Source: JAVJSU01 sp040219275
GTDB lineage: Bacteria; Chloroflexota; Anaerolineae; Aggregatilineales; Phototrophicaceae
Assembly: GCA_040219275.1 (NCBI GenBank)
Contig: JAVJSU010000039.1
Location: forward strand, 62,001 to 126,000
Length of the DNA stretch: 64,000 nucleotides
Direction of reading: 5' to 3'
Positions 6,921 through 16,100 of the stretch are shown piece by piece. Both the position numbers and the translations under genes were made by a program. The notes below the pieces were generated by a model. That model searched no databases and had not been told where the DNA came from. It saw only the letters and a program-made list of their open reading frames with translations. Positions within the stretch are counted from its first letter, which is position 1. Every line of letters starts with the position of its first letter.

Positions 6921-7808
6921 GTGGTTACAACAAAAGAACAGCAAGCGCAGATCAAAACAGAAGACCTGATGAAGTTGGCGGATTGGCAGGAAGTCAAGCC
7001 GTATAGCGACATCACCTATCATAAAGCAGAAGGCATCGCACGAATCGCCTTCAACCGCCCTGATATTCGCAACGCCTTCCGCCCGTTGACGATTGACGAA
7101 ATGACCGAAGCCGTGCTTGATGCATGGCGCGATAGTCAGATTGGCGTGATCTGGATTACCGCGAATGGACCGAGTAGCAAAGATGGCATCTGGTCATTTT
7201 GCGCGGGTGGAGACCAGAGCGTGCGTGGCGAAGCGGGTTACGTCGGTGATGACGGCGTAGCGCGTTTGAATGTGCTCCAATTGCAACGCTACATCCGCAA
7301 CTGTCCCAAACCCGTGATTGCTGTCGTGCCCGGATTTGCCATCGGCGGCGGTCACGTCTTACATGTCTGCTGTGATCTGACGATTTCCAGCGACAATGCA
7401 ATCTATGGGCAAACCGGTCCGATCGTCGGCAGTTTTGATGCAGGTTACGGGTCATCGTATCTGGCATCGCATGTCGGGCAGAAAAAAGCGCGTGAAATCT
7501 GGTTCCTGTGCCGTCAATATTCCGCCGCGCAAGCGGAAGATATGGGCATGGTCAACACTGTTGTACCACTTGCCAATCTCGAAGAAGAAGCATTGCAATG
7601 GTCGCGTGAAATCCTGAAGAAAAGCCCGATTGCCCTGCGCTTTATCAAGGCGGGTCTAAATGCGGAGCTTGACGGTCAGACAGGTGTACAGGTCATGGCG
7701 GGTGATGCCACCATGCTCTACTATATGACCGAAGAAGGCTCAGAGGGCAAAAATGCCTTCTTAGAGAAGCGTGAACCGGACTTCAGCAAGTTCCCGCGCC
7801 GCCCATAA
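6921..7808 (+). CDS. menB: 1,4-dihydroxy-2-naphthoyl-CoA synthase MenB
   Basis: Crotonase-fold enzyme that closes the second ring, turning o-succinylbenzoyl-CoA into dihydroxynaphthoyl-CoA. Diagnostic stretches are FCAGGDQSVRG (oxyanion hole region), FAIGGGHVLHVCCDLTI and the MenB-specific GQTGPIVGSFDAGYGSSYL. I prefer GTG at 6921 (295 residues) because AAAGGTG sits at normal distance; GTG at 6912 (298 residues) is the alternative. It belongs to the men operon, though the broken four-helix-bundle cassette separates it from menD. Confidence 0.94.
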   Translation: MVTTKEQQAQIKTEDLMKLADWQEVKPYSDITYHKAEGIARIAFNRPDIRNAFRPLTIDEMTEAVLDAWRDSQIGVIWITANGPSSKDGIWSFCAGGDQSVRGEAGYVGDDGVARLNVLQLQRYIRNCPKPVIAVVPGFAIGGGHVLHVCCDLTISSDNAIYGQTGPIVGSFDAGYGSSYLASHVGQKKAREIWFLCRQYSAAQAEDMGMVNTVVPLANLEEEALQWSREILKKSPIALRFIKAGLNAELDGQTGVQVMAGDATMLYYMTEEGSEGKNAFLEKREPDFSKFPRRP

Positions 7809-7822
7809 AATTGATAAACTTT

Positions 7823-7852
7823 TAGCAGGGGCGCTATTGAATGTCCCTGCTA
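7823..7852 (+). other. Hairpin between menB and the Uma2 gene
   Basis: TAGCAGGG (7823-7830) pairs perfectly with CCCTGCTA (7845-7852) around a 14-base loop. No T run follows, so it is not a good intrinsic terminator; it could be an RNA-processing or stability element. Confidence 0.35.
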
Positions 7853-7886
7853 TACTATAAAAGTAAGTCAGCGTGGAGAAACTGTT

Positions 7887-8537
7887 ATGGTCGAACAAGT
7901 TATCAAAATCCCCCGTTCCCTACCAAGTGGCGAGATCGTTGCGATTGATGTTTCAGAAGATGTTTATATGCGTGACTATGCAGAGAGCTTCCATGAATGG
8001 GTTGATGGAGTAATTACAAAAATGTCCCCTGTAACTCTAAAACACGATGAACTATCCAATTATTCCCGCCTCTTGTTAGAATCCTATTTTGCGCTGAAAC
8101 CCATTGGGAAAGTCATAGGCGCACCCTTCGTCATGCGCTTAAAAAATGTGAAGGCGCGTCGTGAGCCAGATTTACAGGTTATCCTGAACAGCAACCCCGG
8201 TACACTTGAAAATACATATATGGATGGCGCGGCGGATATTTGCATTGAGGTGGTTTCTGCGGGAAGTGTCACGACAGATTATGGCGAAAAGCTGGAAGAA
8301 TATGAGCGTGGTGGGGTGCGTGAGTATTGGCTATTTGACCCGATGCGTGAAACAACGACCTTTTATCGTCGCAACGAAAAAGGACAATTTCAAGCACATC
8401 AACCGGGCGCACAGGATGTGTATAGCACGCCTCTCTTACCTGATTTCAAGCTCCATGTGCCTACCCTATGGCAATCTGAATTGCCCAGCATTATTGAAGT
8501 CATTAAATCTGTTGAAGCGATGTTGAAAGACGAGTAA
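7887..8537 (+). CDS. Uma2 family (DUF820) restriction-endonuclease-like protein
   Basis: A 216-residue protein with the PD-(D/E)xK-like core of the Uma2 family: RREPDLQVIL (Asp about residue 94), DICIEVVSAGS (Glu about 115) and YGEKLEEYERGGVREYWLFDP, whose Lys and Tyr-Trp-Leu pattern are typical. The cellular role of Uma2 proteins is not known; they are abundant in cyanobacteria and Chloroflexota. It lies between menB and menE with short spacers, probably on the same transcript, yet has no plausible menaquinone function. The upstream GTAAGTCAG echoes the repeats flanking the four-helix-bundle cassettes. GTGGAGAAAC provides the ribosome site. Confidence 0.85.
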   Translation: MVEQVIKIPRSLPSGEIVAIDVSEDVYMRDYAESFHEWVDGVITKMSPVTLKHDELSNYSRLLLESYFALKPIGKVIGAPFVMRLKNVKARREPDLQVILNSNPGTLENTYMDGAADICIEVVSAGSVTTDYGEKLEEYERGGVREYWLFDPMRETTTFYRRNEKGQFQAHQPGAQDVYSTPLLPDFKLHVPTLWQSELPSIIEVIKSVEAMLKDE

Positions 8538-8546
8538 GCTCATATT

Positions 8547-10016
8547 ATGCAAGATTGGCTTTCCGCACGGGCGCTTGCCACACCGGATAAAATCGCCCTC
8601 ATCACCAACCCTGCCCCACACGTCACGGATCAACTCACGTTCCGCCACCTTGACCAACAAGTGACTCAAATGGCGCTTCGCTGGCAAAATGCGGGCATTA
8701 AACAGGGCGATCATGTCGGCATGGTCATTCCGCCCTTTCCACTTTCCGTGATTCAAATATTCACCGCGATGCGAATGGGTGTGTTATTCGTCCCCATCAA
8801 CACACGCCTGACCGTAACCGAGATGAGCCAACAACTCACGCAATCCGATTGCAGATGGCTTTTGCCCTACGGTGACGCAGAAACATTACGCGAACTCAAA
8901 ATAGCAGGTCACAAAATCGCTAATCTTGATGCGAAGATCACAAAAGGGACATCGCCGCTACACCCACATTCTATCGACCTGAACGCCCCATTCGCCATCA
9001 TCCACACATCGGGGACATCTGGCATCCCTAAAGGCGCGATGCTGACGTACGGCAATTTTTTCTACAGCGCGATGGGATCGGCGTATCGACTAGGCACACT
9101 GCCTGATGATCGCTGGCTCTGTGCCCTGCCCCTTTTTCATGTCGGTGGATTGAGCATCATCTTACGGGCATGTTTATATGGCATTAGCGTTGATCTGCTG
9201 GAACGCTTTGATCTGGAAACAATCAATCGCAAACTGAGCGAAGAACCGATTACACTTATTTCACTCGTGCCGACGATGCTCTATCGTTTGCTGGAACACG
9301 GCACGCCGAAAAAATGGACACGCTTACGGATGGTGTTGCTCGGCGGCGCGGCAGGCACACCCGAGTTGCTCGAAAAAGCAAAGTTAGCAGGCGTAAATGT
9401 CGCCACCACATACGGCATGACTGAAGCGACCTCACAGGTTGCTACGCTTCTACCGGATGAAGTCCTCCGAAAACCAGCAAGTGTGGGCAAACCATTAATG
9501 TTCACACAGGTATGCGTCTTAGATGAGCATGGCAATGACCAGAACGCCGGAGAATTTGGCGAAATCATTGTTCAAGGAGAAACCGTCATGCGGGGGTATT
9601 ATGATCAGCCGGAAGCAACGGCAAAAGTTCTGCATGATGGCTGGCTTCATACGGGAGACATCGGCTACTTCGATAGCGCCGGTGATTTATTTATCGTGCA
9701 AAGGCGCACAGATTTGATCATCACCGGTGGCGAAAACGTTTATCCGGCGGAAGTTGAAGCGGTCTTACGCACACATCCCGCAATTAAAGAGGTTTCTGTG
9801 GTTGGTGTTCAGGATGCGGAGTGGGGTCAGCGGGTGGCGGCGGCGATTATTTTGCACGAGGGGCAAAGTAGCACATCAGAAGACATCGAAGCATTTTCAC
9901 GGGAACATCTCGCCGGATACAAGATTCCGCGCATTATCAAATTCGTTGAAGAATTACCGCAAACGGCGTCCGGCAAAATCGAACGCAAACGGGTAGTCGA
10001 GCTTTTTCAATCATGA
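8547..10016 (+). CDS. menE: o-succinylbenzoate-CoA ligase MenE
   Basis: Acyl-adenylate-forming enzyme that activates o-succinylbenzoate with ATP and CoA. Its 489 residues show the adenylation motifs in order: HTSGTSGIPKGAMLTYGNF (P-loop-like A3), YGMTEATSQ (A5), TGDIGYFDSAGDLFIVQRRTDLI (A7-A8), GGENVYPAEVE, and the catalytic Lys near PQTASGKIERKRV (A10). Substrate assignment rests on the operon; alone the sequence would only say acyl-CoA synthetase. Its end overlaps menH by four bases (ATGA), indicating translational coupling. Confidence 0.92.
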   Translation: MQDWLSARALATPDKIALITNPAPHVTDQLTFRHLDQQVTQMALRWQNAGIKQGDHVGMVIPPFPLSVIQIFTAMRMGVLFVPINTRLTVTEMSQQLTQSDCRWLLPYGDAETLRELKIAGHKIANLDAKITKGTSPLHPHSIDLNAPFAIIHTSGTSGIPKGAMLTYGNFFYSAMGSAYRLGTLPDDRWLCALPLFHVGGLSIILRACLYGISVDLLERFDLETINRKLSEEPITLISLVPTMLYRLLEHGTPKKWTRLRMVLLGGAAGTPELLEKAKLAGVNVATTYGMTEATSQVATLLPDEVLRKPASVGKPLMFTQVCVLDEHGNDQNAGEFGEIIVQGETVMRGYYDQPEATAKVLHDGWLHTGDIGYFDSAGDLFIVQRRTDLIITGGENVYPAEVEAVLRTHPAIKEVSVVGVQDAEWGQRVAAAIILHEGQSSTSEDIEAFSREHLAGYKIPRIIKFVEELPQTASGKIERKRVVELFQS

Positions 10017-10828
10017 CGCGAATCAGCATCAACAACATGACGTACGCAGTAGAACGCACAGGCAATGGCACGCCGATTGTGTTGTTGCACGGCTTCACAG
10101 GAAGCAAGGCGAATTGGAGGCATCTAATTCCCACACTCGCACAAGCACACACCGTAATCACAATCGACCTACCCGGTCATGGTGACACCGACAAACCGGA
10201 TGATCCTCACCGTTACCGCATGGAATATGTGAGTAGCGACGTGGTAAAGCTCATCTGCGCAATGACCACCTCTCCCATTGCCCTACTTGGCTATTCTATG
10301 GGTGGACGGCTAGCAATTTATATAGCGGCGCATTACCCGCATGAAATCAATCGTCTTATTCTGGAAAGCGCATCCCCCGGATTATTGACCGAAGAGCAAC
10401 GCCTGCAACGTCAACAGAGTGATGAGCAACTTGCAGAGCGCATCGAACGTGATGGAATAACATCTTTTGTCGACTATTGGGAAAATATCGCGTTGTTTGC
10501 GAGTCAAAAATCATTACCTGAATCAACCCAAAGAGAATTGCACGAACAGCGCTTAAATAACTCACCTACCGGATTAGCAAATAGTTTGCGCGGAATGGGC
10601 ACGGGGATTCAGCCAACACTCTGGGGGAAATTGTCAGCAATTCATCAGCCAACATTATTGATTACTGGCGAACTAGACACGAAATTCCATGCTATTGCCC
10701 ACCAGATGAAAAAAGAAATGCCGGACGCACAACACATCTCTGTGCCACGCGCCGGACATACGATACATCTTGAACAGCCGGATGCCTATTATCAGCATGT
10801 CCTGGAATTTTGCGATTCAGAATCATAA
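10013..10828 (+). CDS. menH: SHCHC synthase MenH (alpha/beta hydrolase)
   Basis: Alpha/beta hydrolase of 271 residues that eliminates pyruvate from SEPHCHC to form SHCHC in menaquinone synthesis. VLLHGFTGSKANWRHL (oxyanion region), LLGYSMGGRLA (nucleophile elbow Ser) and RAGHTIHLEQP (catalytic His) are present. It overlaps menE by four bases and is the last gene of the unit. MenC, MenA and the methyltransferase are not in the window. Only three bases separate its stop from that of the convergent beta-helix gene, with no terminator between. Confidence 0.88.
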   Translation: MTRISINNMTYAVERTGNGTPIVLLHGFTGSKANWRHLIPTLAQAHTVITIDLPGHGDTDKPDDPHRYRMEYVSSDVVKLICAMTTSPIALLGYSMGGRLAIYIAAHYPHEINRLILESASPGLLTEEQRLQRQQSDEQLAERIERDGITSFVDYWENIALFASQKSLPESTQRELHEQRLNNSPTGLANSLRGMGTGIQPTLWGKLSAIHQPTLLITGELDTKFHAIAHQMKKEMPDAQHISVPRAGHTIHLEQPDAYYQHVLEFCDSES

Positions 10829-10831
10829 CGA

Positions 10832-12913
10832 TTATGGGCATAATGCCAGTGGTGTAGTGTGGAATGGCTGATAATCCACATTGCCATAAATTGCATCACC
10901 AGAACCCGCACCCGCCCCGGAAGGACCATTTGCCGCGCCCCACCAGTTGAGTTCTGCATTTACCGGAGTTGCGCCCGTGTTCAAGTTGGCAATTCCCGCA
11001 CCAAATGGCGCACTGTTGCCGACAATGCAGGTATCGTTCACGCGCATGGTTGATCCATTGGTAGATATTGCCCCACCGTATGCCAATGAAACATTGTTCA
11101 TCATCGCACTATTCAACAGCACCATTACGCCAAAGTTATTATTAAAAATTGCCCCCGCGCTTCCGGCAGAATTACGGTCTATCAGTGTCCCGTCGATATA
11201 AATTGTGCCGTCGGAGTTAAAAACCCCACCCCCACTGGTCGCGAAGTTCGCGGAAATATCCCCACCTGACATACTCACACTCCCAAGCACGCCGAAGTTA
11301 GCGATCCCGCCCCCACTCCCCCCCTCAGCCTCATTGTTGTTGATGCTACTATTTGTGGCAACAACGCTACCGGAATCATTATAAATCGCGCCACCCGTCC
11401 GCGCGAGATTATCCGCCAAGGTCACACTGTTTAGCGTCAATTGACTGGAAAAATTACGAACCGCCCCGCCAGAACCATTGGTGATATGACCATTAGTTAG
11501 TGAAAGCGCGTTTAGACTCAGTTTACTTCCAGGGCTGAGTTCAAAAAAGCGAAAGTCTTGCGCTGATGTCCGCGTAATGACTGCTCCGTTACCTTGAATG
11601 GTAATGTCCGAGGTGATTGGCGGCAACCCATTTTGCCCACTTTGGATTGACGTAATTTCGTATGTTCCACCCGCCAGACAAATCGTGTCTGCCATGCCAT
11701 TATTGTTGGCAATTGAAATCGTGTTTACCAGACCCATCACACCATATACATCGCCAGATGCGACTGCAAAATCACATCCCGGCGGCAATGTCGCGGTTGC
11801 CGTTGCCGTCATTGTGGGCGTTGCTGTTGGAGTATTCGTATACGTTGATGTTGCAGTATTTGTTGCCGTAGCCGTTGCGGTACTCGTTGCTGTAGCCGTA
11901 TCGGTTGCCGTCGGCGTTGTTGTGTGCGTTTCGGTCGCTGTCGCCGTATTGGTTGCCGTCGGCGTTGCTGTGTGCGTTTCGGTTGCTGTAGCCGTGTTGG
12001 TTGCCGTTGGCGTAGATGTGTACGTTTCGGTTGCCGTCGACGTATGTGTCGATGTTGCTGTCGCGGTATTCGTCACTGTAGACGTGTTGGTTGCGGTTGG
12101 TGTAGATGTGTACGTTTCGGTTGCCGTCGACGTATGCGTCGATGTTGCTGTCGCGGTATGTGTCGGTGTTTGCGTCGCCGTATTCGTCGATGTAGGGGTT
12201 GATGTAGACGTGTTCGTCGCCGTTGCAGTATTCGACGGCGTATTTGTATATGTCGCTGTCTCGGTATTGTTTGCCGTATTCGTCGCAGTAGGCGTGTTGG
12301 TTACTGTCGCAGCGGGACACGGTCCAACCGAATCACCGTGCGCGAGGTGTGCCGAAACAGCCGAAGCCCCAATAGTGATTTCATGAGCATTTGCGGGGTT
12401 GCCGGGTGGAATATGACAAACTGTAACCGTGCCTTCTGTAGCCGTATTTGTTGGCGATGGCGTGTACGTAAACGTATTTGTTGGTATAGTGGTTTGTGTT
12501 GGTAATGGAATAGGTGTATAAGTTGCGGTTGATGGAGGAACTGGGGTTGGATTACAGGCATCCGGTTGGCTCGCTTTTACATCCTGTTGCACGCCATCAA
12601 CAAAAATGACCGTGGTGTTTGGTCCGTCAATTGTGGTCGTGTTGAAGAATGTATCTGCGTTAGCAGGCGCATTACCACTTCCAGATTGACCGGTACCATA
12701 AACTGACCATGTAAACCCTAAATCGTAGCTATTGGTATTTCGCACTCGCCAAACACGATATAAATGGGGTTCAGGTGAACACATAGACGTAAGACGCAGG
12801 GATTGTTGACCTCCTGCCATCACAGGTAAAACACTTAGAAAGGTGAAAATGGCAATGATGCCAATAGTCATAATCCGGTTAATCGATGAGCCTTTAGAAT
12901 ACCACATAGCCAA
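10832..12913 (-). CDS. Secreted Thr-rich beta-helix protein
   Basis: Predicted exoprotein of 693 residues. A positively charged start and hydrophobic segment (IMTIGIIAIFTFLSVLPVMAGG) form a signal peptide. Then come an N-terminal domain, a Thr-Pro linker, a small domain with VCHIPPGNPANAHEITI and AHLAHGD, a spacer of about 190 residues built of Thr-Asn/Ala-Thr units, and a C-terminal parallel beta-helix region with many N-G-G and N-S repeats (about 410-690) ending NWWGAANGPSGAG. No LPXTG or membrane anchor follows. TTG at 12913 has GGA at good spacing; ATG at 12907 is the alternative start. The function is unknown; adhesion or surface structure is plausible. Confidence 0.75.
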   Translation of the reverse strand: MAMWYSKGSSINRIMTIGIIAIFTFLSVLPVMAGGQQSLRLTSMCSPEPHLYRVWRVRNTNSYDLGFTWSVYGTGQSGSGNAPANADTFFNTTTIDGPNTTVIFVDGVQQDVKASQPDACNPTPVPPSTATYTPIPLPTQTTIPTNTFTYTPSPTNTATEGTVTVCHIPPGNPANAHEITIGASAVSAHLAHGDSVGPCPAATVTNTPTATNTANNTETATYTNTPSNTATATNTSTSTPTSTNTATQTPTHTATATSTHTSTATETYTSTPTATNTSTVTNTATATSTHTSTATETYTSTPTATNTATATETHTATPTATNTATATETHTTTPTATDTATATSTATATATNTATSTYTNTPTATPTMTATATATLPPGCDFAVASGDVYGVMGLVNTISIANNNGMADTICLAGGTYEITSIQSGQNGLPPITSDITIQGNGAVITRTSAQDFRFFELSPGSKLSLNALSLTNGHITNGSGGAVRNFSSQLTLNSVTLADNLARTGGAIYNDSGSVVATNSSINNNEAEGGSGGGIANFGVLGSVSMSGGDISANFATSGGGVFNSDGTIYIDGTLIDRNSAGSAGAIFNNNFGVMVLLNSAMMNNVSLAYGGAISTNGSTMRVNDTCIVGNSAPFGAGIANLNTGATPVNAELNWWGAANGPSGAGAGSGDAIYGNVDYQPFHTTPLALCP
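11994..12159 (-). repeat. 90-bp period tandem duplication in the Thr-rich spacer
   Basis: Positions 11994-12069 and 12084-12159 are near-identical 76-base stretches offset by 90 bp (30 codons) with three differences. The whole 11790-12300 region is degenerate Thr-codon repeat; this pair looks like a recent unequal duplication. Confidence 0.7.
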
Positions 12914-13130
12914 CGCATTCCAATAAGTCAGTTAATGAGTCATAGACAATTAAATAAAACATTGAAATATACTTTTACATTACGTAACAATTAATTTAAA
13001 AGTTATTTTATCACAATTAAATGGTTTGATTTGGGTTTTTTTGTGCATAAATCTTGATTAAATATTGTTACATATACAATTATAACTAACCATATTAATT
13101 AATTACGACAAATAACGCGTGTAGGTGACA
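12914..13130. promoter_or_regulatory. AT-rich divergent intergenic region
   Basis: 217 bp between the divergent beta-helix and kinase genes. It is markedly AT-rich with several -10-like hexamers, including TATAAC near 13081 on the plus strand. No -35/-10 pair is good enough to name. AGG just before ATG 13131 is the kinase ribosome site. Confidence 0.4.
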
Positions 13131-16100
13131 ATGCAACCTATAGATAACTACAAGGGAAGAAAAATTCGGGGTTATCGGCTTGATGAACTCATCGGCGAAG
13201 GCGGATTTGGCGTGGTTTACCGTGCCTATCAGGATGTCATCGAGCGCGAAGTGGTCATTAAAGCGATCTTGCCGATTTATGCCAATGACCCGGGTTTCAT
13301 TCGCAACTTTGAGGCGGAAGCGCATCTCGTTGCCCGTCTGGAACACCCGAATATTGTCCCGCTATATGATTACTGGCGTGAACCTGATGGTGCTTTTCTG
13401 GTGATGCGTTACCTTCGTGGCGGGAGCTTACTGGACAAATTTAAGCGCGGTATTCTGTGGGATTTAGACACGGTTGCGCGAATTCTCGAACAAATCGCTG
13501 GCGCACTCTCCGTCGCCCATCGTAACGACGTGGTGCATCAAGACATCAAACCCGCGAATATTCTCCTCGACGAAGACAATAACGCTTATCTAACGGACTT
13601 CGGCATCGCCATTGATCTGGCAAACTCCCAGAATTTAGCGGCAATGGGTGACGAAAATGTTATTCATGGCTCACCCGCTTATATTGCGCCGGAACAGATC
13701 AAACGCGAAGAAATTACCATGCGGGCAGATATCTATAGCCTCGGTATTGTCCTCTATGAACTGCTGGCTGGCGCACATCCTTTTGAGAATTCGGGCTTGA
13801 TGGAATTGTTAAAGCATCAAACCGATACAGTCTTGCCATCACTTCAGGAATATCGCCCGGAATTGCCGGAAGAACTAAACACCGTCATCTGGAAGGCTAC
13901 CGAGAAATTACCCGGCTTGCGCTATGTGCATGTCACCGAAATGGCGGAAGAATTTCGTAAAATCACCAATTCGGCTGATTATGTGCCTGCGCCCTCCCCT
14001 GTTCGTAGCACGGGCTTCCCGATGGGGGGCGGACGTGCCAAAGGTTCAATCACATCGGTTATCAATCTTAACGCCGGTCCAGCAAATCCCTACAAAGGCT
14101 TACGACCCTTTCAAGAAGGCGATGCGTCAGATTTTCATGGGCGGGACGAATTAATTGGCATTCTGATGAATCACATCGCTATTTCTGAAGGTGGTTCGCG
14201 CTTTTTAGCGGTTGTCGGACCCAGCGGTAGCGGTAAATCAAGCGTGGTCAGGGCGGGTCTGCTTCCCAAAATTCGCCGGAGTGTGGATTCTGATTGGAGC
14301 AACAGCTTCATCGTGGATATGACCCCCGGCAACGAACCGCTCAAGGAACTGGAAAACGCACTGCTCAAAGTGGCGGTAGAGCCGGATGCGGATATCATCA
14401 CCCGCATGACAACCTCAACACGAGGACTCTTAGAAAGCGTAAACGCAGTCCTCCCGCAGGATAGTAGTGAACTCTTGCTCGTCATCGATCAATTTGAAGA
14501 AATCTTTACGCTGACAACTGACGAAGAAAAGCGCAAGACCTTCCTGAACAACATTTACAGCGCCGCACACGATCCATTGAGCCGACTCCGTATTATCATC
14601 ACCTTGCGCGCCGACTTTTATGATCGACCGCTTCTTTATAGTGGCATTGGCGATCTTATTCGCAACAATACCGAAGTCGTCCTGCCCCTCTCGCCGGATG
14701 AGCTACGCGAGGCGGTGGTTGAACCGGCGCAACGCGTGGGACTAGTGCTTGAAAATGGGTTGATCGAACGGATCATTGACGATGTCGCCCGTCAGCCCGG
14801 ATCATTGCCCTTACTGCAATATACGCTCACCGAACTCTACGAACAGCGCGACAATTTACGACTCACATTAGAAGCCTACGACAAAATAGGCGGCATCACG
14901 GGCGCGCTTGCACGGCGTGCAGATCAGCTTTTTGAACGCCTGACCGATGAAGAACAGGCGGCAACCCGTCAATTATTCCTGCGACTTGTAAATATTGGCG
15001 AAGGCACAGAAGATACCCGTCGCCGCGCCAAACAATCAGAACTAAATACCCTCATTAGTAACCGGGAAATGATGCGCGGGGTAATCGAAGAATTCGGCAA
15101 ATTCCGCCTATTATCATTCGATAACGACCCGACCACGCGCACACCGACGGTTGAAGTCGCCCATGAAGCCCTGATTCGCAGATGGATGCGCCTACGTGAA
15201 TGGATCAATGAAAGCCGTGATGCACTCCGCGAGCAACGCAAATTAGCCACCGCAACGGGTGAATGGGTCACCGGAGAACGTAAGACGACTTATCTTGCTA
15301 CGGGTGCAAGACTTTCCCAATTTGAAGACCTGCTGAATTCCAGAACGCTCGCCCTCAGTGAGGACGAACGCGCCTTTATCCTCGCTAGCGTGAATCAGCG
15401 TGAGCGCAACACCCGCTTACGCAGAGCGGCAGTTGCTGGCTTGACGATTTTGACTGTCATCGCCCTAATTTTCGGTGGGGTTGCGGCTTATCAAAGTATA
15501 CAGGCGGCGCAAGCGCGGGATGATGCCATTGTAGAGCGGGACCGCGCAGATCAAGAATCGATCATCTCCCGTTCAAGAGAGCTTGCCGCGTCCGCGCTCG
15601 TCTCCATCAATCAAATCGACCTACCCTTATTGCTCGGTGTTTATGCGCTGGATACTGCCAACACCTTTGAAGCACGCAACAGTTTACTCACCGCGCTTCA
15701 ATCTGAGCCACGTATCCGTACCTTGCTTCATGGTCACACCGATACAAATCGAGCCGTCGCGTATAGTCCCGACGGCTCGCTGATTGCTTCCGGCGGGCAG
15801 GACAACACCATCATCATCTGGGATACCGCCACCAATCAGCCAGTCGGAGAACCATTCACCGGACATCGAGATTGGATAAATACTATCGCCTTCAGCCCGG
15901 ATGGTACAATGCTTGCCTCCGGTGGTGAAGACAATACCATTATCCTGTGGGATGTCTCTACCCGTGAAGCAATCGGTGATCCAATCACCGGACAGAATGG
16001 CGAAATTTGGAGCGTTGCGTTCAGCCCCGATGGGACGATGTTGGCTTCCGGTAGTGCTGATGCGACGATTGCACTCTGGAACGTAGAATCACGCGAAGCC

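Noticed and set aside
11598..12386. 262-codon open frame on the plus strand rich in Val-Ala
   Set aside because: It is the complement of the Thr-codon repeat array in the leftward exoprotein gene; repeat composition keeps the antisense frame open. No ribosome site and no recognisable domain.
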